From Mycobacterium sp. 852002-51961_SCH5331710 (GTDB lineage: Bacteria; Actinomycetota; Actinomycetes; Mycobacteriales; Mycobacteriaceae): a stretch of 38,793 nt of DNA. The position numbers were made by a program, and so were the translations under genes. Position 1 is the first letter of the stretch; the number at the start of each line of letters is the position of its first letter. The notes below the pieces were generated by a model. It did no database searches, was not told the DNA's origin, and worked only from the letters and a program-made list of their open reading frames with translations. The stretch is from the NCBI RefSeq assembly GCF_001665535.1, contig NZ_LZSQ01000025.1, forward strand, positions 1 to 38,793. The letters run 5' to 3'. Shown here piece by piece: positions 1 to 8,558 of the stretch.

Positions 1-153
1 ATCACCCGCGAACAAGCCACCGTCGGCGCACTCCGCAAAGCCGCCGAAGGCCACGACGTCTCCATCCAAGCCCTGTCAAAGAAAGAGAAAACCGGCGCGT
101 CGTTCGCCGACTTCGCGGCCAGTGCCAAGCAGGTGAGCGGCAACAAGGACTGA
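1..153 (+). CDS. C-terminal end of an unrecognised protein (partial)
   Basis: An open frame runs from the first base to a TGA at 151-153 and gives the last 50 residues of a protein whose start lies outside the window. The fragment is charged and probably helical, rich in Lys, Glu and Ala, and ends in VSGNKD. I do not recognise a family from this tail. It reads in the same direction as the beta-oxidation operon that starts 128 bp downstream, but the gap holds a large inverted repeat, so a shared transcript is uncertain. Coding is supported by the frame fitting GC-rich codon use with G or C in most third positions. Confidence 0.55.
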   Translation: MTREQATVGALRKAAEGHDVSIQALSKKEKTGASFADFAASAKQVSGNKD

Positions 154-207
154 GGAGTCTGCAAGTATCGGAAGTTCCGGCCGCAGGGCCGCGAGCAACG
201 TCTTTTC

Positions 208-248
208 AGTGCGCCGGTGCGGAAGTCGCGTTCACGCGCCGGCGCACT
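208..248. repeat. Inverted repeat between the partial gene and the first operon
   Basis: Arms AGTGCGCCGG (208-217) and CCGGCGCACT (239-248) are perfectly complementary over 10 bp with a 21-nt loop. No T-run follows, so it is not a classical intrinsic terminator. It could be a terminator-like hairpin for the upstream gene or an mRNA leader structure for the acyl-CoA dehydrogenase whose GTG is 34 bp downstream. Confidence 0.5.
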
Positions 249-281
249 TCGCTGCGAGACGACGACAAGAGGAGAACCACC

Positions 282-1460
282 GTGCCCGGCGGGATGAGTT
301 TCGAACTGACCGAGGACCAGGAGCTGATCCGCAAGTCCGTTCGTGAGTTGGCGAGCAAGTTCGACGACCACTACTGGATGGAGAAGGATCTCGCGCACGA
401 GTTCCCGCGGGAGTTCTACGACGCGATCGCCAAGGGCGGTTGGCTCGGCATGACCATCCCCGAGGAGTACGGCGGGCACGGTCTCGGCATCACCGAGGCC
501 ACCCTGCTGCTCGAGGAGGTGTCGCGTTCCGGGGCCGCGATGAACGGCGCGAGCGCCATCCACCTGTCGATCTTCGGCATGCAACCCGTTGTCAAGCACG
601 GCTCCGATGAGCTCAAGGCCGAGACGCTCCCGCGGATCGTCAACGGCGATCTGCATGTCTGCTTCGGCGTCACCGAACCCGGTGCGGGGCTGGACACTTC
701 GCGCATCACCACCTTCGCCAAACGCGAGGGCGACAAGTACCGCGTCAACGGTCGCAAGGTGTGGATCTCCAAGGCGTTGGAGTCGGAGAAGATCCTGCTG
801 CTGACCAGGACCACACCGTTCGACGAGGTCACCAAGAAGACCGACGGCATGACGCTGTTCCTCACCGACCTCGATCCCGACCACGTCGACATCCGGCCCA
901 TCAAGAAGATGGGGCGCAACGCGGTCAGCTCCAACGAGGTGTTCATCGACGACCTGATGGTGCCCGTCGAGCACCGGGTGGGCGAGGAGGGCAAAGGCTT
1001 CAAGTACATCCTCGACGGGCTCAACCCCGAGCGGATGCTGATCGCGGCCGAGGCGCTGGGCATCGGGAGGGTGGCGCTGGAAAAGGCCGTCAAGTACGGC
1101 AACGAGCGCCACGTGTTCAACCGCCCCATCGGGATGAACCAGGGCCTGCAGTTCCCGCTCGCCGATTCCCTGGCCCGGCTCGACGCGGCCGAGTTGGTGT
1201 TGCGCAAGGCCACCTGGCTCTATGACAACGGCAAACCCTGTGGGCGAGAGGCCAATACGGCGAAGTATCTGTGCGCCGACGCCGGCTTCGGCGCCGCCGA
1301 CCGGGCCCTGCAATTGCACGGCGGCATGGGTTACTCGGAGGAGTACCACGTCTCCCGCTACTTCCGCGAGTCGCGGCTGATGAAGATCGCGCCGGTGAGC
1401 CAGGAGATGATCCTCAACTTCCTCGGCGAGCACGTCCTCGGACTGCCGCGCAGCTACTGA
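282..1460 (+). CDS. Acyl-CoA dehydrogenase (FadE-type)
   Basis: A flavoprotein of 392 residues that would introduce the alpha-beta double bond into an acyl-CoA thioester. The family architecture is complete: N-terminal helical domain, a middle beta domain with FGVTEPGAG around residues 128-136, and a C-terminal helical domain with LQLHGGMGY. The usual GT-S-E-I catalytic segment reads APVSQEM, which keeps a Glu at about residue 375 in the base position. GTG at 282 is chosen because AGGAG (270-274) lies 7 nt upstream; the ATG at 294 is too far from it. First gene of a six-gene run: the SDR follows after 19 bp. The natural acyl-CoA is not identifiable from sequence. Confidence 0.93.
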   Translation: MPGGMSFELTEDQELIRKSVRELASKFDDHYWMEKDLAHEFPREFYDAIAKGGWLGMTIPEEYGGHGLGITEATLLLEEVSRSGAAMNGASAIHLSIFGMQPVVKHGSDELKAETLPRIVNGDLHVCFGVTEPGAGLDTSRITTFAKREGDKYRVNGRKVWISKALESEKILLLTRTTPFDEVTKKTDGMTLFLTDLDPDHVDIRPIKKMGRNAVSSNEVFIDDLMVPVEHRVGEEGKGFKYILDGLNPERMLIAAEALGIGRVALEKAVKYGNERHVFNRPIGMNQGLQFPLADSLARLDAAELVLRKATWLYDNGKPCGREANTAKYLCADAGFGAADRALQLHGGMGYSEEYHVSRYFRESRLMKIAPVSQEMILNFLGEHVLGLPRSY

Positions 1461-1479
1461 CGGAGGAGCGCTACCACTG

Positions 1480-2238
1480 ATGGTCAACTATTTCGATCTG
1501 TCCGGCCGTTCGGCGTTGGTGACCGGTGCCGCGGGCGGCATCGGCTCCGCAGTCGCGCAGGCTCTCGCCGACGCGGGTGCCGCGGTGCTCGTCACCGACT
1601 TGGACAAGGACGGCGCCGCCGCTGTCGCGGAACGCATTTCGGCCAGTGGGGGTCGAGCGGAGGCCGCCGCGTTGGACGTCTCCGATCGCGCCTCGGCCGA
1701 CGCCGCCGCCGCGCAGGCGGCCGCGCTCGCCGACGGCGCACTGCACATCGTCATCAACAACGCGGGCGTGACCAAACCCGCGATGTTCGAGAAGACCACG
1801 CAGGAGGCGTTCCGACTGCTCTTCGACATCCATGTGATGGGCGCCTTCAACGTCACCCAGGCCGCGCTCCCGCACATCCCCACCGACGGGACGGGCCGCA
1901 TCGTCAACGTCACTTCGGCGGCGGGCCTGACGGGCACACTGGGCCAGGTCAATTACTCGGCGGCCAAGGCGGGCATCATCGGGTTCACCAAATCCCTTGC
2001 CCGCGAACTGGCGACGAAGAAGATCATGGTGAACGCGCTGGCGCCGCTGGCCGCCACGCCGATGACGGAGACCATCCGCACCAACGAGAAGTTCGCGGCC
2101 AATATGATGAACCGCATCCCGATGAAGCGGTGGGCCGACCCCGAGGAGATCGCCGGGGCGTTCGTGTTCATGGCATCCGACGCCGCGTCCTACATCACCG
2201 GACAGGTGCTGCCGGTCGACGGCGGAATGGTGATGTGA
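1480..2238 (+). CDS. Short-chain dehydrogenase/reductase (3-hydroxyacyl-CoA DH candidate)
   Basis: Classical SDR of 252 residues. The NAD(P)-binding TGAAGGIG motif is at 15-22, NNAG at 93-96, and the catalytic Ser146, Tyr159 and Lys163 (YSAAK) are present. The C-terminus ITGQVLPVDGG is typical of FabG-like enzymes. A GGAGGAG ribosome site (1462-1468) precedes the ATG. Placed between an acyl-CoA dehydrogenase and a CoA-transferase/crotonase/thiolase set, it most plausibly oxidises a 3-hydroxyacyl-CoA, since no classical HadH-type enzyme is in the operon. The downstream gene overlaps it by 4 bp (GTGA), indicating translational coupling. Confidence 0.92.
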   Translation: MVNYFDLSGRSALVTGAAGGIGSAVAQALADAGAAVLVTDLDKDGAAAVAERISASGGRAEAAALDVSDRASADAAAAQAAALADGALHIVINNAGVTKPAMFEKTTQEAFRLLFDIHVMGAFNVTQAALPHIPTDGTGRIVNVTSAAGLTGTLGQVNYSAAKAGIIGFTKSLARELATKKIMVNALAPLAATPMTETIRTNEKFAANMMNRIPMKRWADPEEIAGAFVFMASDAASYITGQVLPVDGGMVM

Positions 2239-3455
2239 GCGGCGCAGCACCGCTGAGCGGCGTCACGGTCGTCGCGATGGAACAGGCCGTGGCCGCACCG
2301 ATGTGCACCCGGGTCCTCGCCGACTTCGGCGCCCGGGTGATCAAGGTGGAGAACCCCAATGGTGGTGACTTCGCCCGCGACTACGACGACGTCGTCAACG
2401 GTCCCGGTGGTTTGGCCGCGCACTTCGTCTGGTGTAACCGCGGCAAGGAGTCGGTGACGCTGAACACCAAGGCGCCCGAGGGCATCGAACTGCTGCACCG
2501 CCTCCTCGACCGGGCGGACGCGTTCGTGTCCAACCTCGCACCGGGTGCGACCGCGAGGATGGGCTTGGGTCCCGCTGACCTCGCCAAGCGGCATCCCAAC
2601 GTGATCCCGGTCGAGATCGACGGCTACGGCCCCGGCGGGCCGATCTCTCACAAACGCGCGTACGACCTCCTCGTTCAGGCCGAGGCGGGTTCGTGCGCGG
2701 TCACCGGCTACCCGGGCATGCCGGCCAAGCCCGGACCCGCGATGGCCGACTTCTCCACCGGCCTCTACGCCGCGATCTCGATCCTGGCGCTGCTGGTCGG
2801 GCGCGGCAGGGACAACACCGCTGCCGCCGGCCCGTCCGTCGCGCTGAGCCTGTTCGACGTGATGACCGATGTCATGGGATACCAGCTGACGTACACGCAA
2901 CATTCGGGTATCGACCAGGAGCCGCTCGGTGTCGGCTCACCCGCCGTCGCGCCCTACGGGGCGTTTCCGACGCGCGACGGCCAGACGGTGGTGCTCGGTA
3001 CGACCAACGACCGGGAATGGCAGCGGGTGGCCCGCGAGATCATCAACCGTCCCGACCTCGCCGACGATCCGCGCTTCGCCACCAACCCCGACCGTTGCAC
3101 CCACCGCGAGGTCCTCGAGGAAGCGATCGGATCCTGGTGTGCCCAGCACGATCTCGCCGAGATACAGAAGATCGCCGACGACGCCGGGATCGGTAACTCC
3201 CGCTACAACGTCCCCAGCGAGGTCGTCGTGCACCCTCATCTCACCGCCCGTGACCGCTGGCGCACCGTCGCCACGCCCAAAGGCGATATCCGCGCGCTGC
3301 GTCCGCCGCCGGTGATCAGCGGCTTCGAGCAGCCGATGGGCGCGGTGCCCGGATTGGGTCAGCACACCGACGCCGTCCTCGGCGAATTGGGGCTCAGCGC
3401 TGAGGATCTCGCGCGACTGCGCGCCGAAAAAGTGATCGGACCCGCGTACTCGTGA
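2235..3455 (+). CDS. CaiB/BaiF family (class III) CoA-transferase
   Basis: 406 residues, the usual length for one formyl-CoA/carnitine CoA-transferase domain. The N-terminus begins LSGVTVVAMEQAVAAPMCTR and contains the LADFGARVIKVE family signature; the nucleophilic Asp expected to form the aspartyl-CoA intermediate is Asp172 in MADFSTG. A longer frame opens at 2130, but homology begins only after the GTG at 2235, which overlaps the SDR stop as GTGA. It would activate an acid by moving CoA from another thioester, or act as a racemase in the wider family. It overlaps the crotonase by 4 bp. Confidence 0.9.
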   Translation: MSGAAPLSGVTVVAMEQAVAAPMCTRVLADFGARVIKVENPNGGDFARDYDDVVNGPGGLAAHFVWCNRGKESVTLNTKAPEGIELLHRLLDRADAFVSNLAPGATARMGLGPADLAKRHPNVIPVEIDGYGPGGPISHKRAYDLLVQAEAGSCAVTGYPGMPAKPGPAMADFSTGLYAAISILALLVGRGRDNTAAAGPSVALSLFDVMTDVMGYQLTYTQHSGIDQEPLGVGSPAVAPYGAFPTRDGQTVVLGTTNDREWQRVAREIINRPDLADDPRFATNPDRCTHREVLEEAIGSWCAQHDLAEIQKIADDAGIGNSRYNVPSEVVVHPHLTARDRWRTVATPKGDIRALRPPPVISGFEQPMGAVPGLGQHTDAVLGELGLSAEDLARLRAEKVIGPAYS

Positions 3456-4258
3456 GCGAGGACGTGCTGCTGACCTCTGAGTGCGACGGGGTGCGGACCC
3501 TGACGCTGAACCGGCCCGACCGCAAGAACGCGATCAACGCGCAGCTGTGGGAGGAGCTCGCCGATTCCCTGCGGGCCGCTGCCCGCGACACCGATCTGCG
3601 CGCGTTGGTGATCACCGGGGCGGGTGGGGCGTTCTGCTCGGGCGCCGACATCGGCACACCCGAGGACATTCATCCGCGGCACAAGCTGCGTCGGCTCACC
3701 GACGTCGCTCTCGCTCTGCACGAGTTGTCCGTACCCACCATCGCCAGGGTGACCGGTGTCGCTGTGGGGGCTGGCTGGAACCTCGCGCTCGGTTGCGATT
3801 TCGTGGTGGCGACGCCGGAAGCCCGGTTCTGTCAGATCTTCTCGAAGCGCGGTCTGTCGGTCGACCTCGGCGGCTCGTGGCTGCTGCCCAAACTGGTCGG
3901 CCTGCAACAAGCGAAACGACTGGTGCTGCTGGCCGACACGATCGACGCCGAGGAAGCGCGCTCGCTCGGGCTGGTCACGTGGGTGAGGCCCGCCGACGAG
4001 ATCGACGGCTTCGTCACCGACCTCGCCGCCCGGCTCGCGGCGGGACCGCCGGTGGCGCTCGCGCAGAGCAAGGCGCTGCTCAACGACGGGGCCAACGCAA
4101 CGCTGCGCGAGGCGCTGGCCAACGAGGCACGTGCGCAACCCGGCAACTTCGCCACCGCGGACTCGACGGAGGCATATGCGGCGTTCGCGGCGAAGCGCGA
4201 AGCCGTATTTACTGGTCGATGGGCGGTACGGCCCGGATCGGAGAAGGACAATGCGTGA
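3452..4258 (+). CDS. Enoyl-CoA hydratase/isomerase family protein lacking both hydratase Glu
   Basis: Crotonase fold, 268 residues, GTG start overlapping the CoA-transferase stop. The oxyanion-hole segments are present (FCSGADI at 61-67 and GVAVGAGWN at 102-110). Aligned by eye with the classical hydratase, the two catalytic Glu are replaced: the first by Asn110 and the second by a residue near Phe130. Asp138 in GLSVDLGGS lies where PaaG-like isomerases carry their catalytic Asp. An isomerase or other crotonase chemistry is therefore at least as likely as hydration. The operon context (dehydrogenase, SDR, thiolase) argues for a role in the same acyl-CoA spiral. Confidence 0.88.
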   Translation: MSEDVLLTSECDGVRTLTLNRPDRKNAINAQLWEELADSLRAAARDTDLRALVITGAGGAFCSGADIGTPEDIHPRHKLRRLTDVALALHELSVPTIARVTGVAVGAGWNLALGCDFVVATPEARFCQIFSKRGLSVDLGGSWLLPKLVGLQQAKRLVLLADTIDAEEARSLGLVTWVRPADEIDGFVTDLAARLAAGPPVALAQSKALLNDGANATLREALANEARAQPGNFATADSTEAYAAFAAKREAVFTGRWAVRPGSEKDNA

Positions 4259-5396
4259 AACGGTGATCGTCGAGGCGGTACGCACGCCGGTCGGCAAGCG
4301 CAACGGTGGGCTGTCGGACATGCACGCCGCCGATCTCTCGGCGATCGTGCTCAACGCGCTCGTGGAGCGGGCGGGCATCGACCCCGAGATCGTCGACGAC
4401 GTGGTGTGGGGCTGCGTCTCGCAGGTCGGCGACCAGTCGAGCAACATCGGTCGGTATGCGGCGCTCGCGGCGGGCTGGCCCGAAACCATCCCCGGCACGA
4501 CGGTCAACCGCGCCTGCGGGTCGAGCCAACAGGCGCTCGATTTCGCTGTCCACGCGGTGATGTCGGGTCAGCAGGACGTCGTCGTCGCCGGCGGCGTGGA
4601 GGTGATGAGCCGGGTACCGCTCGGCTCGGCGCGGTCCACCGGTATGCCGTACGGCCCCAAAGTGCTGGAGCGCTACGGGGATTTCTCCTTCAACCAGGGC
4701 ATCTCGGCGGAGTTGATCGCCCAGAAGTGGGGCCTCTCGCGCACCCGCCTCGACGAGTATTCGGTGCGTTCACACGAGCTGGCCGCGGCCGCACAGGACA
4801 AGGGTGCCTTCGAATCTCAGATCATGCCGGTGTTCACCGACGGTGAGCCCGTCGTCGCCGACGAGGGCGTGCGACGGGGAAGCACGGTCGAGAAACTCGC
4901 GGGGCTCAAGCCGGCATTCAAGGACGACGGTGTGATTCACGCGGGGAACTCGTCGCAGATCTCCGACGGGGCCGCCGCGCTGCTGGTGATGGCTGCCGAC
5001 AACGCCGTGGCGCTGGGCCTGACCCCGATCGCCCGCTACCGCGCCGGCGCGGTCACCGGCGCCGATCCGGTGCTGATGCTGACGGGACCGATCCCGGCGA
5101 CCGAGAAGGTCTTGCACAAGGCCGGAGTTAGCCTCGACGAGGTCGGCGTGTTCGAGGTCAACGAGGCGTTCGCGCCGGTTCCGCTGGCCTGGCTCGCCGA
5201 GACCGGCGCCGACGAAAGCAAGCTCAACCCGCTGGGCGGGGCGATTGCGCTGGGACACCCGCTCGGCGCCTCGGGTGCGGTCCTGATGACCCGGATGCTC
5301 AACCACATGCGCGACAACGGGATTCGATTCGGTCTGCAGACCATGTGTGAGGGTGGCGGAACCGCGAACGCCACCCTGGTAGAACTCATCGCCTAG
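4251..5396 (+). CDS. Thiolase (acetyl-CoA C-acyltransferase)
   Basis: 381 residues. Catalytic Cys89 sits in NRACGSSQQA, followed by GGVEVMSRVP; NEAFAP and the active-site His in GHPLGASGA are near the C-terminus, and the second Cys is in MCEGGGTAN. It would cleave 3-ketoacyl-CoA with CoA to acetyl- or propionyl-CoA and a shortened acyl-CoA. The ATG at 4251 is preferred over an earlier in-frame opening at 4131 because GGAGAAGGA (4240-4248) precedes it and homology starts there. It overlaps the crotonase by 8 bp. Its last codons and stop lie inside a 26-bp tandem duplication. Confidence 0.94.
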   Translation: MRETVIVEAVRTPVGKRNGGLSDMHAADLSAIVLNALVERAGIDPEIVDDVVWGCVSQVGDQSSNIGRYAALAAGWPETIPGTTVNRACGSSQQALDFAVHAVMSGQQDVVVAGGVEVMSRVPLGSARSTGMPYGPKVLERYGDFSFNQGISAELIAQKWGLSRTRLDEYSVRSHELAAAAQDKGAFESQIMPVFTDGEPVVADEGVRRGSTVEKLAGLKPAFKDDGVIHAGNSSQISDGAAALLVMAADNAVALGLTPIARYRAGAVTGADPVLMLTGPIPATEKVLHKAGVSLDEVGVFEVNEAFAPVPLAWLAETGADESKLNPLGGAIALGHPLGASGAVLMTRMLNHMRDNGIRFGLQTMCEGGGTANATLVELIA

Positions 5397-5445
5397 CGAT
5401 GGCGGTAGAACTCATCGCCTAGCGATGGCGGCAGAACCCGTCGCC
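5378..5445. repeat. 26-bp tandem duplication across the thiolase stop codon
   Basis: The unit beginning GGTAGAACTCATCGCC is present at 5378-5403 and again, identically, at 5404-5429. A degenerate third partial copy (GGCAGAACCCGTCGCC) follows at 5430-5445. The first copy encodes the last residues VELIA and the TAG stop; the second repeats these codons and the stop downstream. The unit is not a multiple of three, so it does not extend the protein. It probably arose by replication slippage. Confidence 0.9.
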
Positions 5446-5476
5446 AATGCTCTTGCCCTGATCACGGAGGACCCGC

Positions 5477-6625
5477 GTGCAACGAGACCTGTTCACCGAA
5501 GACCACGAGGCGTTTCGCGAACTCGCCCGTGACTTCGTCGAAAAGGAAGTGGTCCCGCACTATCCCGAGTGGGAGAAGGCCGGCCGCATGCCTCGGCAGG
5601 TGTTCAAACAGATGGGATCGCTGGGCATGCTGGGCATGGCGATCCCCGAAGAGTACGGCGGAGGCGGCATCCCGGACTACCGCTACAACGTCGTACTTCA
5701 GGAGGAGGCCGCGCGCGCACTGGTCACCCTGTCGACCGTGCGTACCCAGCTCGAGGTGATCCTGCCGTACTTTCTGCACTACGCGAACGCAGAGCAACGT
5801 AAGCGTTGGTTCCCGGGGCTCGCGGCCGGTGAGCTGCTGACCGCCGTCGCGATGACGGAACCAGGCACCGGATCCGACCTCGCCGGTGTACGCACCACCG
5901 CGGTCCGTGACGGCGACGACTGGATACTCAACGGCGCCAAGACCTTCATCACCGGCGGCATGCAGGCCGACCTGGTGATCGCCGTGGCACGGACCTCGAC
6001 CGATCCCGACAACCGTCGTAAGGGGCTGTCCCTGTTCGTCGTCGAGGACGGCATGCCCGGCTTCACCCGCGGTCGCGAGCTGGAGAAGATGGGCTGCAAG
6101 GTCCAGGACACCGCCGAACTGTCGTTCGTTGACGTGCGCGTGCCCGCGACCAACATGCTGGGGGAGGAGGGCGAAGCCTTCAGCTACCTCGGTCACAACC
6201 TGCCCCAGGAGCGGCTGACCGTCGCGGTCGGATCGGTGGCCCAAGCGCGCTCGGCGATCGCAGCCGCGATCGACTACACCAAGAGCCGCAAGGCATTCGG
6301 CACGCCGGTGGCGTCGTTCCAGAACACCAAGTTCGAATTGGCGGCCTGTTCGACGGAGGTGGAGGCCGCGCAGGCGATGCTCGACCGCGCCGTGGCCCTA
6401 CACGTCGAGGGTCAGTTGTCGGGTGCGGACGCGGCCCGCGTCAAACTGTTCTGCACCGAGATGCAGCAGCGGGTGGTGGACCGTTGCCTGCAACTGTTCG
6501 GCGGCTACGGCTACATGATGGAGTATCCGATCGCGCGGTTGTACACCGACGCCCGGGTGGCCCGCATCTACGCCGGCACCAGCGAGGTGATGAAGGTGAT
6601 CATCGCCAAATCGCTCGGGCTGTAG
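5477..6625 (+). CDS. Acyl-CoA dehydrogenase (FadE-type), end of the beta-oxidation operon
   Basis: 382 residues with full acyl-CoA dehydrogenase architecture. The N-terminus carries FREL-type helices, AMTEPGTGSDLAG lies in the middle domain, and the C-terminal flavin segment LQLFGGYGYM precedes the catalytic loop IYAGTSEVM with Glu370 as base. The GTG start is supported by GGAGG at 5466-5470, 6 nt upstream. It is canonical, unlike the first operon dehydrogenase, whose loop reads PVSQEM, so the two probably act on different acyl-CoAs or successive steps. The gene ends 15 bp from a convergent LLM oxidoreductase. Confidence 0.94.
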   Translation: MQRDLFTEDHEAFRELARDFVEKEVVPHYPEWEKAGRMPRQVFKQMGSLGMLGMAIPEEYGGGGIPDYRYNVVLQEEAARALVTLSTVRTQLEVILPYFLHYANAEQRKRWFPGLAAGELLTAVAMTEPGTGSDLAGVRTTAVRDGDDWILNGAKTFITGGMQADLVIAVARTSTDPDNRRKGLSLFVVEDGMPGFTRGRELEKMGCKVQDTAELSFVDVRVPATNMLGEEGEAFSYLGHNLPQERLTVAVGSVAQARSAIAAAIDYTKSRKAFGTPVASFQNTKFELAACSTEVEAAQAMLDRAVALHVEGQLSGADAARVKLFCTEMQQRVVDRCLQLFGGYGYMMEYPIARLYTDARVARIYAGTSEVMKVIIAKSLGL

Positions 6626-6640
6626 GCGCACCGAAACCGG

Positions 6641-7561
6641 CTAGGGGAGTTGCGGTTTGATCTCCTCGACGACCCACTGGGCATAGTCGAGGTACTCGTC
6701 GACACCGCTGACGGGTGGCAGAGGCACCGCGCTCACGGTGACGCCCTGCTGCGCGAGCCATCCCAAGCGATCGACGATTTCGCCGGCGCTCATACCCGGC
6801 CGGCCGTCTGGATCGTCCTGCGCCACATGCCCCTCGCCGACCCGATTTGTGCCCAGTCCGTGCACCACCTCAAAAGGGCGTCCGTCGTAACCCGGCTGGG
6901 ACTTGATGAAGTCGAGGCGGTCGGCGATCCGCTCGGGCGCAGTGAGAAACGACCACCACCCGGATGCGTACTTCGCCGCCCTGCGAAGCGCGGCGTCGGC
7001 ATCGCCGCCGATCCAGATCGGTAGATGCGGCTTCTGGATGGGCTTGGGTTCGAACGCGATGTCCTCGAAGGACACGTACTTGCCGTCGAACCGGGGCGAG
7101 TCGCTGGTCCACAGCTCGACGATCGCAGCCAGGTATTCGTCGGCGATGCGGCCACGTTCACCGAAAGGTACGCCGAGGAGGTCGAATTCGCGTTCCAGCC
7201 ATCCCACCCCGAACGTGACCATCATGCGGCCGCTGCTCATCCAGTCGGCGGTGGCCAGCGACTTCGCCAACACGATCGGATGCTGCAACGGCAGCACTGT
7301 GATGCACGAATTGAGCATGATGCGCTGCGTGGCGCCCGCAAGATACGCCTGCGCGACCGTGGACTGCAAATAGTGCGGACCGAATAGTTCGACGTGGTCG
7401 TTCGGGATCGCGAAATGCTCGGGCACCGCGATCATGTCGTAACCCCAGTCGTCGGCACACTTGGCCATCCGCGTCTGGTCGGCGCCGGTGACCGACACCT
7501 CCCACGGCTGCATCATCGCCTTGACCCGCAGCATGTGCGGCAGATTGAAGACAAGCTTCAC
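6641..7561 (-). CDS. LLM-class (probably F420-dependent) oxidoreductase
   Basis: 306-residue luciferase-like monooxygenase-fold protein. It has the WGYDMIAVPEHF N-terminal segment, a central RIMLNSCITVLPLQHPIVLAK strand-helix region and GRMMVTFGVGWLEREFDLLG, typical of the actinobacterial F420-dependent group, and KPHLPIWIGGDADAAL later. Such enzymes transfer hydride between F420 and a small molecule; FMN use cannot be excluded by eye. It starts at GTG 7561 with only a weak ribosome site, 5 bp downstream of the SDR stop. It is therefore probably cotranscribed with the SDR, and perhaps translationally coupled. Confidence 0.88.
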   Translation of the reverse strand: MKLVFNLPHMLRVKAMMQPWEVSVTGADQTRMAKCADDWGYDMIAVPEHFAIPNDHVELFGPHYLQSTVAQAYLAGATQRIMLNSCITVLPLQHPIVLAKSLATADWMSSGRMMVTFGVGWLEREFDLLGVPFGERGRIADEYLAAIVELWTSDSPRFDGKYVSFEDIAFEPKPIQKPHLPIWIGGDADAALRRAAKYASGWWSFLTAPERIADRLDFIKSQPGYDGRPFEVVHGLGTNRVGEGHVAQDDPDGRPGMSAGEIVDRLGWLAQQGVTVSAVPLPPVSGVDEYLDYAQWVVEEIKPQLP

Positions 7562-7566
7562 GAGGA

Positions 7567-8406
7567 CTACTTCAGCATGCTGCCCGCGTCGACGGTGACG
7601 GGAAGACCGGTGATGTAGCGGGATTCGTCGGAAGCGAGGAACAGCACCGCGTTGCTCACATCCTCGGGCTCGACCCAGCCGACCGGCAGCACGTGCATGA
7701 ACTGCGCGGCGACGGCGAGGTCATCGGGTCCGGGGTTCTCGAGGTCGGGGCGGAACAACTTCATCGTCCCCTCGTTCATGAACAGCGGTGTGTTCACGTT
7801 CGTGGGACAGACGGCGTTGACTCGGATCGAGTGCTGACCCAATTCGACGGCGAACGTGCGCATCAAGCCGATCACGCCGTGTTTGGCGGCGATGTAGTGG
7901 CCGGTGTGCGGGTACGGCTTGAGGCCGCCGACCGAGCTGGTGAGGATGATGGAGCCACCTCTGCCTCCGGAGAGCAGGTGGGGGACAGCAGCTTTGACGG
8001 ACTTCCAGACGCCGGAGAGGTTGACGTCGATCATGTCGCGCCAATCATCTTCGCTCGTCTTGTCCAGCGTCGCCCCACCGTTGCCGATGCCGGCGTTGGC
8101 CACGACGACGTCGAGGCGGCCCAATTGCTCGACGCCGCCGTCCACGACCGCCTTGAGCGCGTCGTAGTCGCGCACGTCGACCTCGGCGGTGACGATGCGC
8201 CGGTTCAGGTTCTTGACGAGGTCCGCCGTTTCGGCCAGGTCATCGGGTGTCGCCCACGGGATGTCGTCGTTGCTGGAAATCTGCTTGCAGACGTCCACGG
8301 CGATGATGTCGGCGCCCTCCTGGGCGAGGCGCACCGCGTGGCTGCGGCCTTGACCTCGTGCCGCACCGGTCACGAACGCGACTTTGCCCTCGACTCGTCC
8401 ACCCAT
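7567..8406 (-). CDS. Mycofactocin-coupled SDR family oxidoreductase
   Basis: 279 residues. It has TGAARGQG (13-20), NAG (104-106) and the catalytic Ser158, Tyr171 and Lys175. It also carries the extra segment after the Rossmann aspartate (about residues 41-72, with DIPWATPDDLAETADLVK) that marks the SDR group whose NAD(H) is held non-exchangeably and is thought to be recycled by mycofactocin. An alcohol or carbonyl of the catabolic substrate is the likely target. AAGGTGG precedes the ATG. Its promoter region contains a TGGTCGATCGATCA site nearly identical to the one between the neighbouring TetR and CYP genes. Confidence 0.9.
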   Translation of the reverse strand: MGGRVEGKVAFVTGAARGQGRSHAVRLAQEGADIIAVDVCKQISSNDDIPWATPDDLAETADLVKNLNRRIVTAEVDVRDYDALKAVVDGGVEQLGRLDVVVANAGIGNGGATLDKTSEDDWRDMIDVNLSGVWKSVKAAVPHLLSGGRGGSIILTSSVGGLKPYPHTGHYIAAKHGVIGLMRTFAVELGQHSIRVNAVCPTNVNTPLFMNEGTMKLFRPDLENPGPDDLAVAAQFMHVLPVGWVEPEDVSNAVLFLASDESRYITGLPVTVDAGSMLK

Positions 8407-8435
8407 GTGTCCACCTTCTGGCCGCTCGAATTGTT

Positions 8436-8449
8436 TGGTCGATCGATCA
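8436..8449. promoter_or_regulatory. Predicted TetR operator, copy 1 (upstream of the SDR/LLM operon)
   Basis: TGGTCGATCGATCA differs at one position from the perfect 14-bp palindrome at 9220-9233, and both are embedded in TTTG...CAGR. It lies 30 bp upstream of the SDR start. A weaker related ATCGATCGAG lies at 8460-8469. The matching pair suggests that the TetR protein encoded between them controls both transcription units; this is inference from the repeat alone. Confidence 0.65.
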
Positions 8450-8558
8450 GGAGCGTGGCATCGATCGAGCCGGGTGTCAACAGTCCAGCGCCGCTGCGTC
8501 GGCGGAAAGCGTCGCCCACGGGCGTTGCGTTGCGTTGGGTTCCCTCGACCTGGGCCGC

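Noticed and set aside
416..1213. Long minus-strand open frame of 265 codons opposite the first acyl-CoA dehydrogenase
   Set aside because: Ser/Arg/Pro-rich shadow of a clear plus-strand gene, without any recognisable domain; typical of GC-rich coding DNA.
3359..4507. Minus-strand frame of 382 codons opposite the crotonase and thiolase
   Set aside because: It spans two convincing plus-strand genes, including their overlap, and shows no family motif.
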